A stretch of DNA of 64,000 nucleotides. Origin: Chryseobacterium indologenes (GTDB lineage Bacteria; Bacteroidota; Bacteroidia; Flavobacteriales; Weeksellaceae). Within the stretch, counting starts at the first letter, position 1. Every line of letters starts with the position of its first letter. Positions 40,612 through 50,199 of this stretch are shown in pieces. Below the pieces are notes generated by a model that had not been told where the DNA came from, ran no database searches, and saw only the letters and a list, made by a program, of their open reading frames with translations. A program made the translations under genes and the position numbers. The DNA lies in NCBI RefSeq assembly GCF_002025665.1, contig NZ_CP018786.1:4278001-4342000 (forward strand). The letters run 5' to 3'.

Positions 40612-42267
40612 TTAATTACTTTTTCCTAAAAAATTCAGAATATCTGTATTGAGTTGATCTGCATTTTCAAAAGGAATCATATGGGTGGCATTGCTGTAGA
40701 TTTTAAGTTCGGCATTAGGTATCTCTTTAGCAATAAGTTCGGTATGCTCCTTTTTAATAACATCTTTATCACCAGCAATAACCAATACTTTACTTCCAAT
40801 TTTATTTAAATCTTTCTTCGCAATGCGCGGCTGTGTCAGCATAATTTTCAAAAGCCTTTGTTCATTAAACTTTTCAGGGTTTTTCAGTTCTTTCATCACC
40901 AGCATTTTATTTTCAAAATGATCAGTAAGTCTGTCATCCACTCCATCAGGAAATGCATTGGCTCCAATTACAATGAGTTTATTCAGTTTTTCAGGATATT
41001 TCAGGGCAAATTCCAGTCCGGTATTTCCACCATCACTCCAGCCTGCGATATTTACTTTATTGAGCTTTAATTGATCTGTAACTGCTTTTACATCATCAGC
41101 AAACATTTTATAAGTAAAATCCTTTTTAGAAGAATCTATACTTTTTCCTTGGCCTCTTGTATCTATAGCAATTACTTTATACTGCTTAGATAAAACAGGA
41201 ATCTGCTGATAAAAATCTTTAATACTTCCGGAATTGCCATGAAGCAGAATCAATGGTTCTCCTTCACCATAGACCTCATAATAAAGGTTCGTATCCTGAA
41301 GTTTCAGATAGTTTCCCACCGCTTTATTCTGACCATACACAGTTTGCTCAGATTCCTGTATATATTTTGATACATCAGGCATCATTGCTTCTGCGCTATC
41401 ATCTGCAAAACCGTTTTCATCATCCGTATTTTTGTCTCCGTTTTTATCCATTTTCACATCGATATTAATGGCAGGTGCGGCAAGAGTCATTTTTGTCCAC
41501 TCTCCGTAAAATTTCCTTATAAATCCTGTTTTGAACAATGCTGCACTTATATTGACTCTCCCTTCAAATTCTTTTAAAAACTGAATTCCTATAAAAAATT
41601 TTCCATGAACCCAGATATTACGATCATTAACATCCAATGTATAAGTTCCATCTTTAATCATATCGCTGGTAAGTTCAACAGTAATTTCCTCATCAAGAAT
41701 ATTCTTATCCGGAAAACCATCTTTTTCACTATAAATAGTATACCGCATAACGACAGGCTTATCTGAGGTATAGCTGGCAATATTCAGGTTAATATTCTTA
41801 ATCTTTGATTTCTTTTTAGCATTAAAAGCCAATGCAGTTTCACCAAGAAAATCTTCTTTTCTGAGGTGTGGATTTACAGAGTACATAACACTTTTTGTCT
41901 TGGTATTGACTCCCCAGTTTTTATCAACAAGTTTCTTAGGCTTAATGGTAATCTCTTTAATATTTTTAGTTTTCTCTGTTAAAAATATTTTTTGCTGATC
42001 ATTTTTTTTAAAATTCTGTATCGTTTCCTGGTAAGGGTCAAATCCTGGTACTTCTATTTTTATTTTCTGCTGAGGATCCATATTGGAAAGATCAATTGAA
42101 AAATTTCCTTTTTCATCAGAGATCGTTCCAATTGATTTTTTTTCAATTCCAATTTTTACATAAGGAATTGGATGGTTTTCATTTTTAGAAATGATGGTTC
42201 CGGAAATAGTCTGCCCATGAAAGGCTGAAGCTGTCAAAAGGAAAAATAAAGTATGAGATATTTTCAT
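40612..42267 (-). CDS. Alpha/beta hydrolase fused to a carboxypeptidase-regulatory-like domain
   Basis: I start at 42267 (551 aa) because it gives the signal peptide ISHTLFFLLTASAFHGQ. Residues about 20-100 form a carboxypeptidase-regulatory-like (CarboxypepD_reg) domain. A middle domain of about 170 residues follows, of the type seen in flavobacterial surface proteins. The C-terminal 260 residues are an alpha/beta hydrolase: LHGNSGSIKDFYQQI (oxyanion region), nucleophile in GWSDGGNTG, acid in VIAGDKDVI and His in NATHMIPFEN. The combination points to a periplasmic or surface-exposed esterase-like enzyme of unknown substrate. Confidence 0.87.
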   Translation of the reverse strand: MKISHTLFFLLTASAFHGQTISGTIISKNENHPIPYVKIGIEKKSIGTISDEKGNFSIDLSNMDPQQKIKIEVPGFDPYQETIQNFKKNDQQKIFLTEKTKNIKEITIKPKKLVDKNWGVNTKTKSVMYSVNPHLRKEDFLGETALAFNAKKKSKIKNINLNIASYTSDKPVVMRYTIYSEKDGFPDKNILDEEITVELTSDMIKDGTYTLDVNDRNIWVHGKFFIGIQFLKEFEGRVNISAALFKTGFIRKFYGEWTKMTLAAPAINIDVKMDKNGDKNTDDENGFADDSAEAMMPDVSKYIQESEQTVYGQNKAVGNYLKLQDTNLYYEVYGEGEPLILLHGNSGSIKDFYQQIPVLSKQYKVIAIDTRGQGKSIDSSKKDFTYKMFADDVKAVTDQLKLNKVNIAGWSDGGNTGLEFALKYPEKLNKLIVIGANAFPDGVDDRLTDHFENKMLVMKELKNPEKFNEQRLLKIMLTQPRIAKKDLNKIGSKVLVIAGDKDVIKKEHTELIAKEIPNAELKIYSNATHMIPFENADQLNTDILNFLGKSN

Positions 42268-42388
42268 GTTAAAAGTTTGACGCAAACTTATTTATTTTAA
42301 ACAGTCCGCTATCCCAATACTTTATTAAAATTATTCTCCCTTTAGTTAAAGTTGTTTTAAATATTTCCTAATTATAAATTTTTCCTAC

Positions 42389-42901
42389 TTAAAGGATATT
42401 CATAATTTCTTCCCATGAATGAACTCTTTCGTAAGTTTCATTTTCTATCAGTTCATTATGAGGTTGGGTAAATATCAATCTCTGCCCTGAAAAATGATCT
42501 AAATTTTTTGGATAATCATCTATCATAACATCTCCGGCAACCACTTTTTTACTTCCGCAAAGAACAATCTGTTCCCAGGTAATGAATGGGAAATGCTCTG
42601 CCAGCCAATCATATTTTTCTCTTAAGCTGTTCGGAAACTCCATTCCGGCCGAGACAATATAGAGTTCATATTTATTATTCAGATACTCCATTGCCTCACG
42701 GCTTCCTTTCATTAAAGGTAAGGTTCTGAAAAAACCTACTTCATTTACATGTTTTTTTCCGTTAGGGAAAGATTCTATTTCAGGTTTACCAGCCAAATCA
42801 CTGATTTCAATTTCTCTTCCTGTATCTCTTTTTTCAAATTGTACCAGCTGATGATATACATCCGCCATTACCCCGTCCATGTCGACAATTACTTTTTTCA
42901 T
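42389..42901 (-). CDS. 5'(3')-deoxyribonucleotidase-like HAD phosphatase
   Basis: The 170-residue HAD-superfamily protein begins KKVIVDMDGVMADVYHQLV with the DMDGVxAD catalytic motif at about residue 6-12. It later shows YIVSAGMEFP (motif II) and VMIDDYPKNLDHF (motif IV). The size and motifs match the NT5C family that dephosphorylates deoxynucleoside monophosphates. It is divergent from the ABC-F gene across a 218-base gap. Confidence 0.9.
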   Translation of the reverse strand: MKKVIVDMDGVMADVYHQLVQFEKRDTGREIEISDLAGKPEIESFPNGKKHVNEVGFFRTLPLMKGSREAMEYLNNKYELYIVSAGMEFPNSLREKYDWLAEHFPFITWEQIVLCGSKKVVAGDVMIDDYPKNLDHFSGQRLIFTQPHNELIENETYERVHSWEEIMNIL

Positions 42902-43072
42902 TGATTCAATCAGGTTTTTGTATTATTTATTACTATTTTAAACTGTATATTGTATTGTTTCTGATCAAATTTACTGATTAGTTTTTGCAGACATGGGACA
43001 CAGTCTATTAAAAAATCATAAATATTCATTTTTATAAGAGGCGTTCCGGAAAGTTTTATGGCTACATTTTCG

Positions 43073-43080
43073 TATTTTTG
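43073..43080 (+). promoter_or_regulatory. -7 box for the ABC-F gene
   Basis: TATTTTTG matches TAnnTTTG and lies 40 bases before the ATG at 43120. Confidence 0.45.
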
Positions 43081-43119
43081 CGGCTTAGTTCAAAATTAAA
43101 ATCAAACTATTAATTCCCA

Positions 43120-45012
43120 ATGAATTACGTTTCTGCAGAAAATCTTACCAAATCTTACGGCATCAAAGTTTTGTTTAAAGACATTTCTTTTCATATTAAT
43201 GAAGGAGATAAAATAGCTATTGTTGCCAAAAACGGAAGTGGAAAATCTACCCTTCTGAAAATATTAATGGGTAAGGAAATTGCAGACAGCGGAACTGTGA
43301 TTATCAACAAAGATATCCAGGTAGTATTATTTGACCAGGAAATTGATTATAATCCTAAGCTGAGCATTGAGGAATTTATGATGACCCTTGATTCTGAGCC
43401 TATCCTGGCCCTTAAAAACTATCATAAATCGCTTCATTCTACAGACAATGATTTTATTGAGAAAGCATTGGCTGATATGGAAGTTCATAAAGCCTGGGAT
43501 CTGGAAAATGAAATGAAACAGATTCTTTCCCAGCTTAAAATCACTGATCTGGATGCTAAAATGGGCACTCTTTCCGGAGGGCAGATCAAGCGTGTAGCGT
43601 TGGCTAAACTTTTAACAGAAACAAGAGCCGAGCACAGACATACACTTCTTATCATGGACGAACCTACCAACCACCTTGATGTGGATATGGTAGAATGGCT
43701 TGAAAATTATCTGAACAAAGCAAAAATTACTTTATTGCTTGTCACCCACGACCGATATTTTCTTGACAGTGTTTGTGACATTATCTGGGAAATGGAGGAT
43801 CAGAATCTGTATGTTCATAACGGTTCTTATGCTACTTACCTTGAGAACAAAATGATTCGTGAGGAAAATCTTAATGCTACAATTGACAAGGCCAATAACC
43901 TTTACAGAAAGGAACTGGAATGGATGCGAAGACAGCCAAAAGCCAGAACAACAAAATCAAAAAGCAGAATTGATGCTTTCTATGAAACTGAAAAGGTAGC
44001 CAAAATCGATACCAGAAAAGACGGGCTTGAGCTGGATTTTGAAATGAAACGTTTGGGAAATAAAATTCTTGAACTTAAACATATTGATAAGAGTTTTGGA
44101 CCTAAAGTTTTATTAAAAGATTTCAGCTACCAGTTTCAACGTGGAGAAAAAGTGGGAATCATTGGAAAGAACGGTGCAGGAAAATCTACCCTGCTTAATA
44201 TTATTCAAGGTTTTGAAAAAGCTGATAAAGGAGAAATCGAAACTGGAGAAACTATTTCTTTCGGTTATTTCTCACAAAAAGGTCTTACTTATAAAGAAGA
44301 TGAGCGTGTCATCGATTTTATCAAGGAAATTGCAGAATTTTATCCTTTGGCAAATGGAAAAAGTTTATCTGCATCACAGTTCTTAAGATTGTTCTTATTT
44401 GACGATCAGACGCAGTATTCTCCTATCTCTAAACTTTCAGGTGGTGAAAAAAGAAGACTTCACCTGATGTATATCTTGTATCAGAATCCTAACTTCCTGA
44501 TTTTTGATGAGCCTACCAATGACCTGGATCTTCCTACATTGACGGTTTTAGAAAATTTCCTTCAGCAATTTCAGGGATCTTTGATTATCGTTTCCCACGA
44601 CAGGTATTTCATGGACAGAATTGTAGATCATGTACTGGCTTTTGAAGGAAACGGAAAAATCAGAGACTTTGTAGGGAACTTCTCAGAATACAGAGAAGCC
44701 AGGAGCCGTGAAGAAGCATTAGAAAAAAATGCAGCGGTAAAACCTGAGCCTGTAAAAGAAATTGTTTCTTCAACCGAGAATATTCAGTCTTCGAATTCTA
44801 AAAGAAAACTCACTTTTAAAGAGCAAAGAGAACTGGAAACGATTGAAAAAGAAATTCCTGAACTGGAAGAACAGCGTACTAAAATTCTGGATAAGCTCAA
44901 TAACGAAGCTGACTACGAAAAGATAGCCACACTTTCTTCAGAACTGGAAAGCGTTTCAGAAAAACTGGAGAACCATGAAATGAGATGGCTGGAACTTCAG
45001 GAAATTCTTTAA
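43120..45012 (+). CDS. ABC-F family ATP-binding protein
   Basis: The 630-residue protein holds two ABC ATPase domains in one chain and no transmembrane segments. Walker A motifs are KNGSGKSTLL (about residue 38-47) and KNGAGKSTLL (about 348-357). The signatures are LSGGQIKRVALAKL and LSGGEKRRLHLMYI, each followed by an EPTNHLD/EPTNDLD Walker B. The C-terminal 60 residues form a Glu/Leu coiled coil as in Uup. ABC-F proteins act on the ribosome or in DNA/translation quality control. The linker region between the domains has a basic RRQPKARTTKSKSR run. Confidence 0.93.
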   Translation: MNYVSAENLTKSYGIKVLFKDISFHINEGDKIAIVAKNGSGKSTLLKILMGKEIADSGTVIINKDIQVVLFDQEIDYNPKLSIEEFMMTLDSEPILALKNYHKSLHSTDNDFIEKALADMEVHKAWDLENEMKQILSQLKITDLDAKMGTLSGGQIKRVALAKLLTETRAEHRHTLLIMDEPTNHLDVDMVEWLENYLNKAKITLLLVTHDRYFLDSVCDIIWEMEDQNLYVHNGSYATYLENKMIREENLNATIDKANNLYRKELEWMRRQPKARTTKSKSRIDAFYETEKVAKIDTRKDGLELDFEMKRLGNKILELKHIDKSFGPKVLLKDFSYQFQRGEKVGIIGKNGAGKSTLLNIIQGFEKADKGEIETGETISFGYFSQKGLTYKEDERVIDFIKEIAEFYPLANGKSLSASQFLRLFLFDDQTQYSPISKLSGGEKRRLHLMYILYQNPNFLIFDEPTNDLDLPTLTVLENFLQQFQGSLIIVSHDRYFMDRIVDHVLAFEGNGKIRDFVGNFSEYREARSREEALEKNAAVKPEPVKEIVSSTENIQSSNSKRKLTFKEQRELETIEKEIPELEEQRTKILDKLNNEADYEKIATLSSELESVSEKLENHEMRWLELQEIL

Positions 45013-45172
45013 TAATGATGAATTAAAAATTATGAATTATGAATGAATTCAAGGTTCAAAGTTTAAAGTTCAAGGTTGATAGCAGTCGTGATCAGCAGTT
45101 TCCAACTCGTTTACACTCAAACTCTAAAACGCTCTGACTCATTCATAATTCATCATTCATAATTTATAATTC
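45011..45172. repeat. Self-complementary ATGAATT-type repeat
   Basis: The left arm at 45011-45045 is a loose run of ATTATGAATTATGAATGA units. The right arm at about 45138-45172 is its complement (CATTCATAATTCATCATTCA). The middle holds AAGGTTCAAAGTTTAAAGTT, itself repetitive. The stop codon and last codons of the convergent Gfo/Idh gene lie inside the right arm. Confidence 0.6.
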
Positions 45173-46219
45173 AATTATTCTTTCTTCTTTTGCACTTTCA
45201 AGAGAAGCATCTATGATTTTCATATTCTGAATAACTTCTTTTCCGGGAGATGGTAAAGCATATCCAAAAACGATGTGTTCATAAATCTGCTGATAATAAT
45301 TCATATAGTTTCCGGCCTCACTGGAGATAAGAATTCTTTCTGTTTCGGAATCATCATTCAGAAAGTTTAAAATTCCGTCCGGCTCTTTTAAAGGCTGCGT
45401 CCATTCTTTACCATATTCAGGAATAGCGCCTGCTACCAGTTCATTTTCCTGATTATCGGTTCTTTCCTGCAAGAAAGTTCCTCTGTTTCCATGAATTGTA
45501 TAAGCATAGTGACCTTCTTTACTGAAAACAGACGATTTCAGTCTCACTCTCAGATTATCTTTATAGAATAAGAGAATTTCAAAATAATCGTTAGCAAACT
45601 CAGTTCCTTTCATGGAAAACACATCTGCAAACAATTTTTCTGGGTATCCAAAATACTGCACTGCCTGATCTACAAGATGTGCTCCCAGATCGTGAAGTGA
45701 TCCTGATCCCACCTGATCAGGACTTTCTTTATGCTGCTTTCCACTAGCTGTGGTACGGAATCTGTCAAAGCGGATTTCTGCTTCTTTAATATTGCCTAAT
45801 TTCCCTTCAGTTAAAACTTTTTGAACTTGCAAAAAATCACGGTCGAATCTTCTGTTTTGATATACGCTTAAAAACAATCCTTTTTCTTCTGCCAACTGTA
45901 CCAGCTCTTCTGCTTCAGAAACATTTACTGTAAAGGGTTTTTCCACAACAATATTTTTTCCTGCTTCCAGTGCTTTTTTGGCATATTCATAATGGGTCTG
46001 AACCGGAGTATTGATAATCACCAGCTCTACATCAGCATGCTGAAGCATTTCTTCCACGGAGCGGTAGATTGTTGCTTCCGGATACTTTTCCTTCGATTCT
46101 TCCTTGCTTCTTTCCACCACAGCAGACATAAAAAATCCCGGATGTTCTTTTAAGAAGGGAGCATGGAATACTTTTCCACTCATTCCAAAGGCACAAAGCC
46201 CTGCTTTTACCAATTGCAT
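45164..46219 (-). CDS. Gfo/Idh/MocA family oxidoreductase
   Basis: I start at 46219 (MQLVKAGLCAFGMSGKVFHA), which puts the dinucleotide-binding region at the N-terminus and lies 14 bases after a minus-strand TATATTTG box (46234-46241). A longer frame would reach 46294. The 351-residue protein shows VEKPFTVNVSEAEELVQLA (the conserved EKP motif, about residue 92-110) and SVYQNRRFDRDFLQVQKVL with a GxLGxI-type segment. Family members use NAD(P) on sugars or related alcohols; the substrate is unknown. Its C-terminus runs into the repeat at 45138-45172. Confidence 0.92.
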   Translation of the reverse strand: MQLVKAGLCAFGMSGKVFHAPFLKEHPGFFMSAVVERSKEESKEKYPEATIYRSVEEMLQHADVELVIINTPVQTHYEYAKKALEAGKNIVVEKPFTVNVSEAEELVQLAEEKGLFLSVYQNRRFDRDFLQVQKVLTEGKLGNIKEAEIRFDRFRTTASGKQHKESPDQVGSGSLHDLGAHLVDQAVQYFGYPEKLFADVFSMKGTEFANDYFEILLFYKDNLRVRLKSSVFSKEGHYAYTIHGNRGTFLQERTDNQENELVAGAIPEYGKEWTQPLKEPDGILNFLNDDSETERILISSEAGNYMNYYQQIYEHIVFGYALPSPGKEVIQNMKIIDASLESAKEERIIEL

Positions 46220-46311
46220 ATTATAATTTTTAACAAATATATTCATAAAAATTTCTCTATCCTTTGGTCTAAAGGAGCTATAGAAATAATCCATCTCATC
46301 AACTCTAAGAA

Positions 46312-46327
46312 TATGATTTAAATCATA
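46312..46327. promoter_or_regulatory. 16-base perfect palindrome between divergent genes
   Basis: TATGATTTAAATCATA is a perfect palindrome located 93 bases upstream of the Gfo/Idh start (46219) and 74 upstream of the siderophore receptor start (46401). It could be an operator for either gene. I cannot assign a regulator; iron control is a guess from the receptor. Confidence 0.4.
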
Positions 46328-46358
46328 AAATTATTTTTATCTATTCTAAACAAATACT

Positions 46359-46366
46359 TACATTTG
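46359..46366 (+). promoter_or_regulatory. -7 box of the TonB receptor promoter
   Basis: TACATTTG, a TAnnTTTG match, lies 34 bases before the receptor ATG. The palindrome at 46312-46327 lies 31 bases upstream of the box, in the usual upstream-operator region. Confidence 0.55.
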
Positions 46367-46400
46367 CGCCTTATTTAAAACTGTTCTACATAAAAATAAA

Positions 46401-48638
46401 ATGAAAAGACAACTACTTTCTTTAGGTCTTCTATTGATCGCTGTTTCAGCAAGTTCTCAGATGAAAAATGCGGAAGCAGACACCATCAGAACTCAGACGA
46501 TTGAGGATATTAATCTTCACAAAACAGGAAATCCTAACCAGGCGAGGCCATTATCAACAAAATCAAATCTGACGGTAATGGAAAACCCTCAGCCCATTGC
46601 TATTGTTACTCACGAAATCATTGAGCAGCAACAGGCAAAGCAACTGAGTGATGTTCTTCAGAATGTAAACGGAATGTATGTTACTTCATCCAGAGGAAAT
46701 TCTCAGGACAGCTTCGGGGGACGTGGTTTCATTTTAGGAAATGATAATATCTTCAAAAACGGAACAAGAGTAAACAGTGGAGTTTTTCCTGAAGTAAGTG
46801 GTCTGGAAAGAGTTGAAGTTTTAAAAGGGGCAAATGCCATGTTATTTGGTAATGCAGCAGCAGGTGGTATCATCAACATGATTACAAAGAAACCTAAATT
46901 CAATTTTGGTGGAAGTATCGGATTAAATGGCGGAAGCTGGAATTCTTACAAACCAACTGTTGATATTTACGGCCCTTTATCAAAGAATATTGCTTTCAGA
47001 GTAAATGGAGCTTACGAATATGCAGAAAGTTTCAGAGATGTGGTAGAATCAGAAAAATACTATTTCAATCCTTCATTCCTTTTCAATTTAAGTCCAAAAT
47101 CGCAATTGATTGTGGAAGCAGATTATCTTAAGAATAATTTCACTCCTGATTTCGGTCTTGGATCCATCACCAATCCTGATGGAAGTTATAAAATCAATGA
47201 TCTTCTACCTAAAAATGCTTTCTTAGGAGCGGACTGGCAATATCAAAATGTAGAACAAGTTTCTACCAATGTAACTTTTAATCACCAATTTACTGATAAG
47301 TGGTCATTAAATGCTGTAGCTTCTTATCAGAACTATACTAAAGACTATTACTCTACTGAAAGAGTGCAATGGGGATATGAAAAGAACACAAACCGTCTTT
47401 TCTGGCAAAGACCTTTAAATAAAACATTTAACGAGCAAAATTACACTTCATTACAAGTTAATATTAATGGAGAGTTCAATACCGGAAAAATCAATCATAA
47501 GGTTTTAATTGGTACTGATGGAGACTATGGTGTTCAAAATAACTATACTTACACCAATCCAACAGTTTATGGGACTAACGGCAATACAGCTACCATTAAT
47601 AATAACCTTTACTTAGATGATTCATCAACTTGGGCTAGTGGAAAAATGCCTGACGCATCCTTAAAAGATAGAACAAGAATCCCTACACAAAGATTGGGTA
47701 TATATATTCAGGATTTCATAAGCCTTACCAAGCAACTTAAAGTAATTGCTGGTTTAAGATGGTCTTATTTGGAAACAATGACCAATACTAAAAATACATT
47801 TTCAAATGACCTTGGAGATGTTGATCAAAAAAATACAGCAATATCTGACAGAGCATTTTCACCAAAAGCTGGTTTAGTATATATGCCAAACGATAACCTT
47901 TCCGTATTTGCAACCTATACCAACTCTTTTGCTCAGAATACAGGAAAAGATATTTATGAACAAGCGTTAAAACCTACTACAATTGATCAATATGAAGCAG
48001 GAGTAAAAAAGAATTTCTGGAATAATGCTTTAGCTGTAAACCTGACAGCCTATCAAATTGTTTACAATAATTATTATCAAACCGCGCCTCAATTAGCAAA
48101 TGGGCAGGCGAATTCAGATTCATTCTATAAAGAATTCGCAGGAAAAATGAGAAGCCGTGGTGTTGAGTTGGATATTACAGGAAATCCAACAGAAAATTTA
48201 TCAATTATCGGTGGATTCTCTTATAACAACTCTGTATATCTCGATACACCAGACGGTTTTGGATATGTTGAGAAACAAAGATTAGTTAGAACACCAGCTA
48301 CAACAGCAAACGCTTCTGTATTTTATAAATTTACGCGTTATGCAAAAGGACTTAAAATAGGTGCAGGTGCATATTTCATCGGTGACAGATTAGCAGGATG
48401 GAATGATACAAAAAATGGTTCTACAGGATTGGGTGCAAGAAACGGGATCAGCAGATCATTTGCTTTAAAAGATTACACCACCGTAATGGTTTCTGTAGGA
48501 TATGAGTGGAAAAAATTCTCTATCCAAGGAAAAGTGGGTAACCTGTTTAATGTCGAAAACTACAATGTTCACGAGAATTATTCAGTGAATCCTATTACTC
48601 CTAGAAATTACTATTTCACATTGACATATAGACTCTAG
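46401..48638 (+). CDS. TonB-dependent siderophore receptor
   Basis: This 745-residue outer-membrane receptor has a signal peptide ending SASSQ. The plug domain (about 55-185) includes VTHEIIEQQQAKQLSDVLQN, DSFGGRGFILGNDN, GLERVEVLKGANAMLFG and GGIINMITKKP, all typical of the siderophore subclass. The barrel ends in ITPRNYYFTLTYRL with a terminal aromatic region. It probably imports a ferric siderophore with TonB energy. A PepSY-TM-like gene follows after a terminator-like hairpin. Confidence 0.95.
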   Translation: MKRQLLSLGLLLIAVSASSQMKNAEADTIRTQTIEDINLHKTGNPNQARPLSTKSNLTVMENPQPIAIVTHEIIEQQQAKQLSDVLQNVNGMYVTSSRGNSQDSFGGRGFILGNDNIFKNGTRVNSGVFPEVSGLERVEVLKGANAMLFGNAAAGGIINMITKKPKFNFGGSIGLNGGSWNSYKPTVDIYGPLSKNIAFRVNGAYEYAESFRDVVESEKYYFNPSFLFNLSPKSQLIVEADYLKNNFTPDFGLGSITNPDGSYKINDLLPKNAFLGADWQYQNVEQVSTNVTFNHQFTDKWSLNAVASYQNYTKDYYSTERVQWGYEKNTNRLFWQRPLNKTFNEQNYTSLQVNINGEFNTGKINHKVLIGTDGDYGVQNNYTYTNPTVYGTNGNTATINNNLYLDDSSTWASGKMPDASLKDRTRIPTQRLGIYIQDFISLTKQLKVIAGLRWSYLETMTNTKNTFSNDLGDVDQKNTAISDRAFSPKAGLVYMPNDNLSVFATYTNSFAQNTGKDIYEQALKPTTIDQYEAGVKKNFWNNALAVNLTAYQIVYNNYYQTAPQLANGQANSDSFYKEFAGKMRSRGVELDITGNPTENLSIIGGFSYNNSVYLDTPDGFGYVEKQRLVRTPATTANASVFYKFTRYAKGLKIGAGAYFIGDRLAGWNDTKNGSTGLGARNGISRSFALKDYTTVMVSVGYEWKKFSIQGKVGNLFNVENYNVHENYSVNPITPRNYYFTLTYRL

Positions 48639-48665
48639 AATTCTTTATATAATAATTCTTTCATT

Positions 48666-48701
48666 AAAAGTGGAAATTGCATTTTTGCAGTTTCCACTTT
48701 T
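48666..48701 (+). terminator. Terminator after the TonB receptor
   Basis: AAAAGTGGAAATTGCA (48666-48681) pairs with TGCAGTTTCCACTTTT (48686-48701) over TTTT, with one G-T pair. It stands between the receptor and the PepSY-like gene and may allow partial read-through. Confidence 0.75.
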
Positions 48702-48732
48702 GAAATTTTAAACAAAAACAAAACAATAAGAT

Positions 48733-49248
48733 ATGGATAAGATTAAAGACACAAGAAGTTTCATGAGAATTACTCACCGTTATCTGGGATATTTTCTTGC
48801 CGGAATTATGGCTGTATATTCCCTAAGTGGAATTCTTCTGGTGTACAGAGACACAGACTTTCTGAAAAGCGAAAAGAAATATGAAAAAAACATTGCAGCC
48901 AATCTTTCAGAGAAAGAATTAAAAAAAGAACTGAAGATGAAAGGCCTGGAAGTGGAAAAAACGGAAGGAAGTGTTCTTTATTTTAAACAGGGAACTTATG
49001 ACAGTGCCACAGGAAAAGCTAAATACACTAAAAAGGAACTGCCTTTCGTATTGGATAAAATGGTTTCTCTACACAAATCGCAATCCAAAGACGCCATCTC
49101 TCCGCTAAGTGTATTCTTTGGAGTTTCCCTTTTCTTTTTTGTTATCTCAAGTTTCTGGATGTTTAATCCAAAGACCAAAGCATTCAAACGCGGAATCAAG
49201 TTTACTATTGCTGGACTAATCATTTCCGTGATTCTTTTATTTATTTAA
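48733..49248 (+). CDS. PepSY-TM-like membrane protein (171 aa)
   Basis: The sequence ITHRYLGYFLAGIMAVYSLS at about 13-32 resembles the first membrane segment of PepSY-TM proteins. Two further hydrophobic segments lie at about 125-140 and 155-170. A periplasmic loop of about 90 residues lies between. Full PepSY-TM proteins are longer and associate with ferric-siderophore reduction; here the protein is shorter. Proximity to a siderophore receptor supports an iron-uptake role. Family membership is not certain. Confidence 0.7.
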   Translation: MDKIKDTRSFMRITHRYLGYFLAGIMAVYSLSGILLVYRDTDFLKSEKKYEKNIAANLSEKELKKELKMKGLEVEKTEGSVLYFKQGTYDSATGKAKYTKKELPFVLDKMVSLHKSQSKDAISPLSVFFGVSLFFFVISSFWMFNPKTKAFKRGIKFTIAGLIISVILLFI

Positions 49249-49512
49249 AAAATCAGAACCGGAAGAAAAAAATAAACATTTTATATAATTAATGATATAC
49301 CAGCTGATTTTATCATTTTATTCTTAAATCACTCATTTTATTTTCTTTATCATGATAATATATAGAGTGAATAGGTTAAAAAAATAAATTATATCTACCT
49401 GAAAATCTTAACGTTTCTTTAGAGAAATTACCTAAAATTAAGAGTCTGGCACATTTATTGTTTTTTCTATAATTCGTGAATAATAAACATTTAATTATTA
49501 AAATAATAAATT

Positions 49513-50103
49513 ATGAAAAAACTTATTTTAACAGGAATATTAGCCGTAGCAGGCTTAACAGCAACTGCCAACGCTCAGATTCAAAAAGGTAATTGGATGG
49601 TAGGAAGTAGCATCGTAGCCAGTAATTTTGGTTTAAATACAGGCGGTGGATATAATATTTCACTACAGCCAAAAGCAGCTTATTTTATTCAAGACAATGT
49701 AGCAGTAGGAGGATATGTAGATTTAGGATTTAATAAAGTAACAAATGGATCCCCTACCAATTTTGTATATAAAGTTGGAGCTTTAGGAAGATATTATGTT
49801 TCTCCAGGGGAAAAAGGAGTAGATAACTTACTACACCATGGAAGATGGTTCTTCGAAGGTAATGTAGGTGTTGGAGGTACTTCTACTGAAGGATCTAACT
49901 CTACTACAGGTTTAGATTTTGGAGCAGGTCCTGGTTATTCATACTTCATTACACCAAATATCGGTGTTGAAGGTTTAGTAAAATATAATGGTGTTGCAGG
50001 ATTTGGTAGCGAAGGATTAACTTCTACTTTAACTTTCAATGTAGGATTTAGCATTTATTTACCAACTTCTAAAGGTAAACAAATCATCAACGACGTTAAG
50101 TAA
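49513..50103 (+). CDS. Outer-membrane beta-barrel protein, small porin-like
   Basis: The 196-residue protein has a signal peptide (LILTGILAVAGLTATANAQ). About eight amphipathic beta-strands follow, with Gly/Tyr-rich turns such as GGYVDLGFNKV and GVGGTSTEGSN. This fits an 8-strand outer-membrane barrel of the OmpX/OmpW-like size class. A bidirectional terminator follows at 50128. No specific function is evident. Confidence 0.85.
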   Translation: MKKLILTGILAVAGLTATANAQIQKGNWMVGSSIVASNFGLNTGGGYNISLQPKAAYFIQDNVAVGGYVDLGFNKVTNGSPTNFVYKVGALGRYYVSPGEKGVDNLLHHGRWFFEGNVGVGGTSTEGSNSTTGLDFGAGPGYSYFITPNIGVEGLVKYNGVAGFGSEGLTSTLTFNVGFSIYLPTSKGKQIINDVK

Positions 50104-50127
50104 TCACTGAAATACTTATAAAAAATG

Positions 50128-50160
50128 AAATCGCCCCGAAATTAAATTTCGGGGCGATTT
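50128..50160. terminator. Bidirectional terminator
   Basis: AAATCGCCCCGAAAT (50128-50142) pairs perfectly with ATTTCGGGGCGATTT (50146-50160) over TAA. It ends the porin-like gene and faces the convergent peroxiredoxin gene. Confidence 0.85.
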
Positions 50161-50199
50161 TCGTACAAATTAAAACTAAACTATAAAAAATCAAATAAA

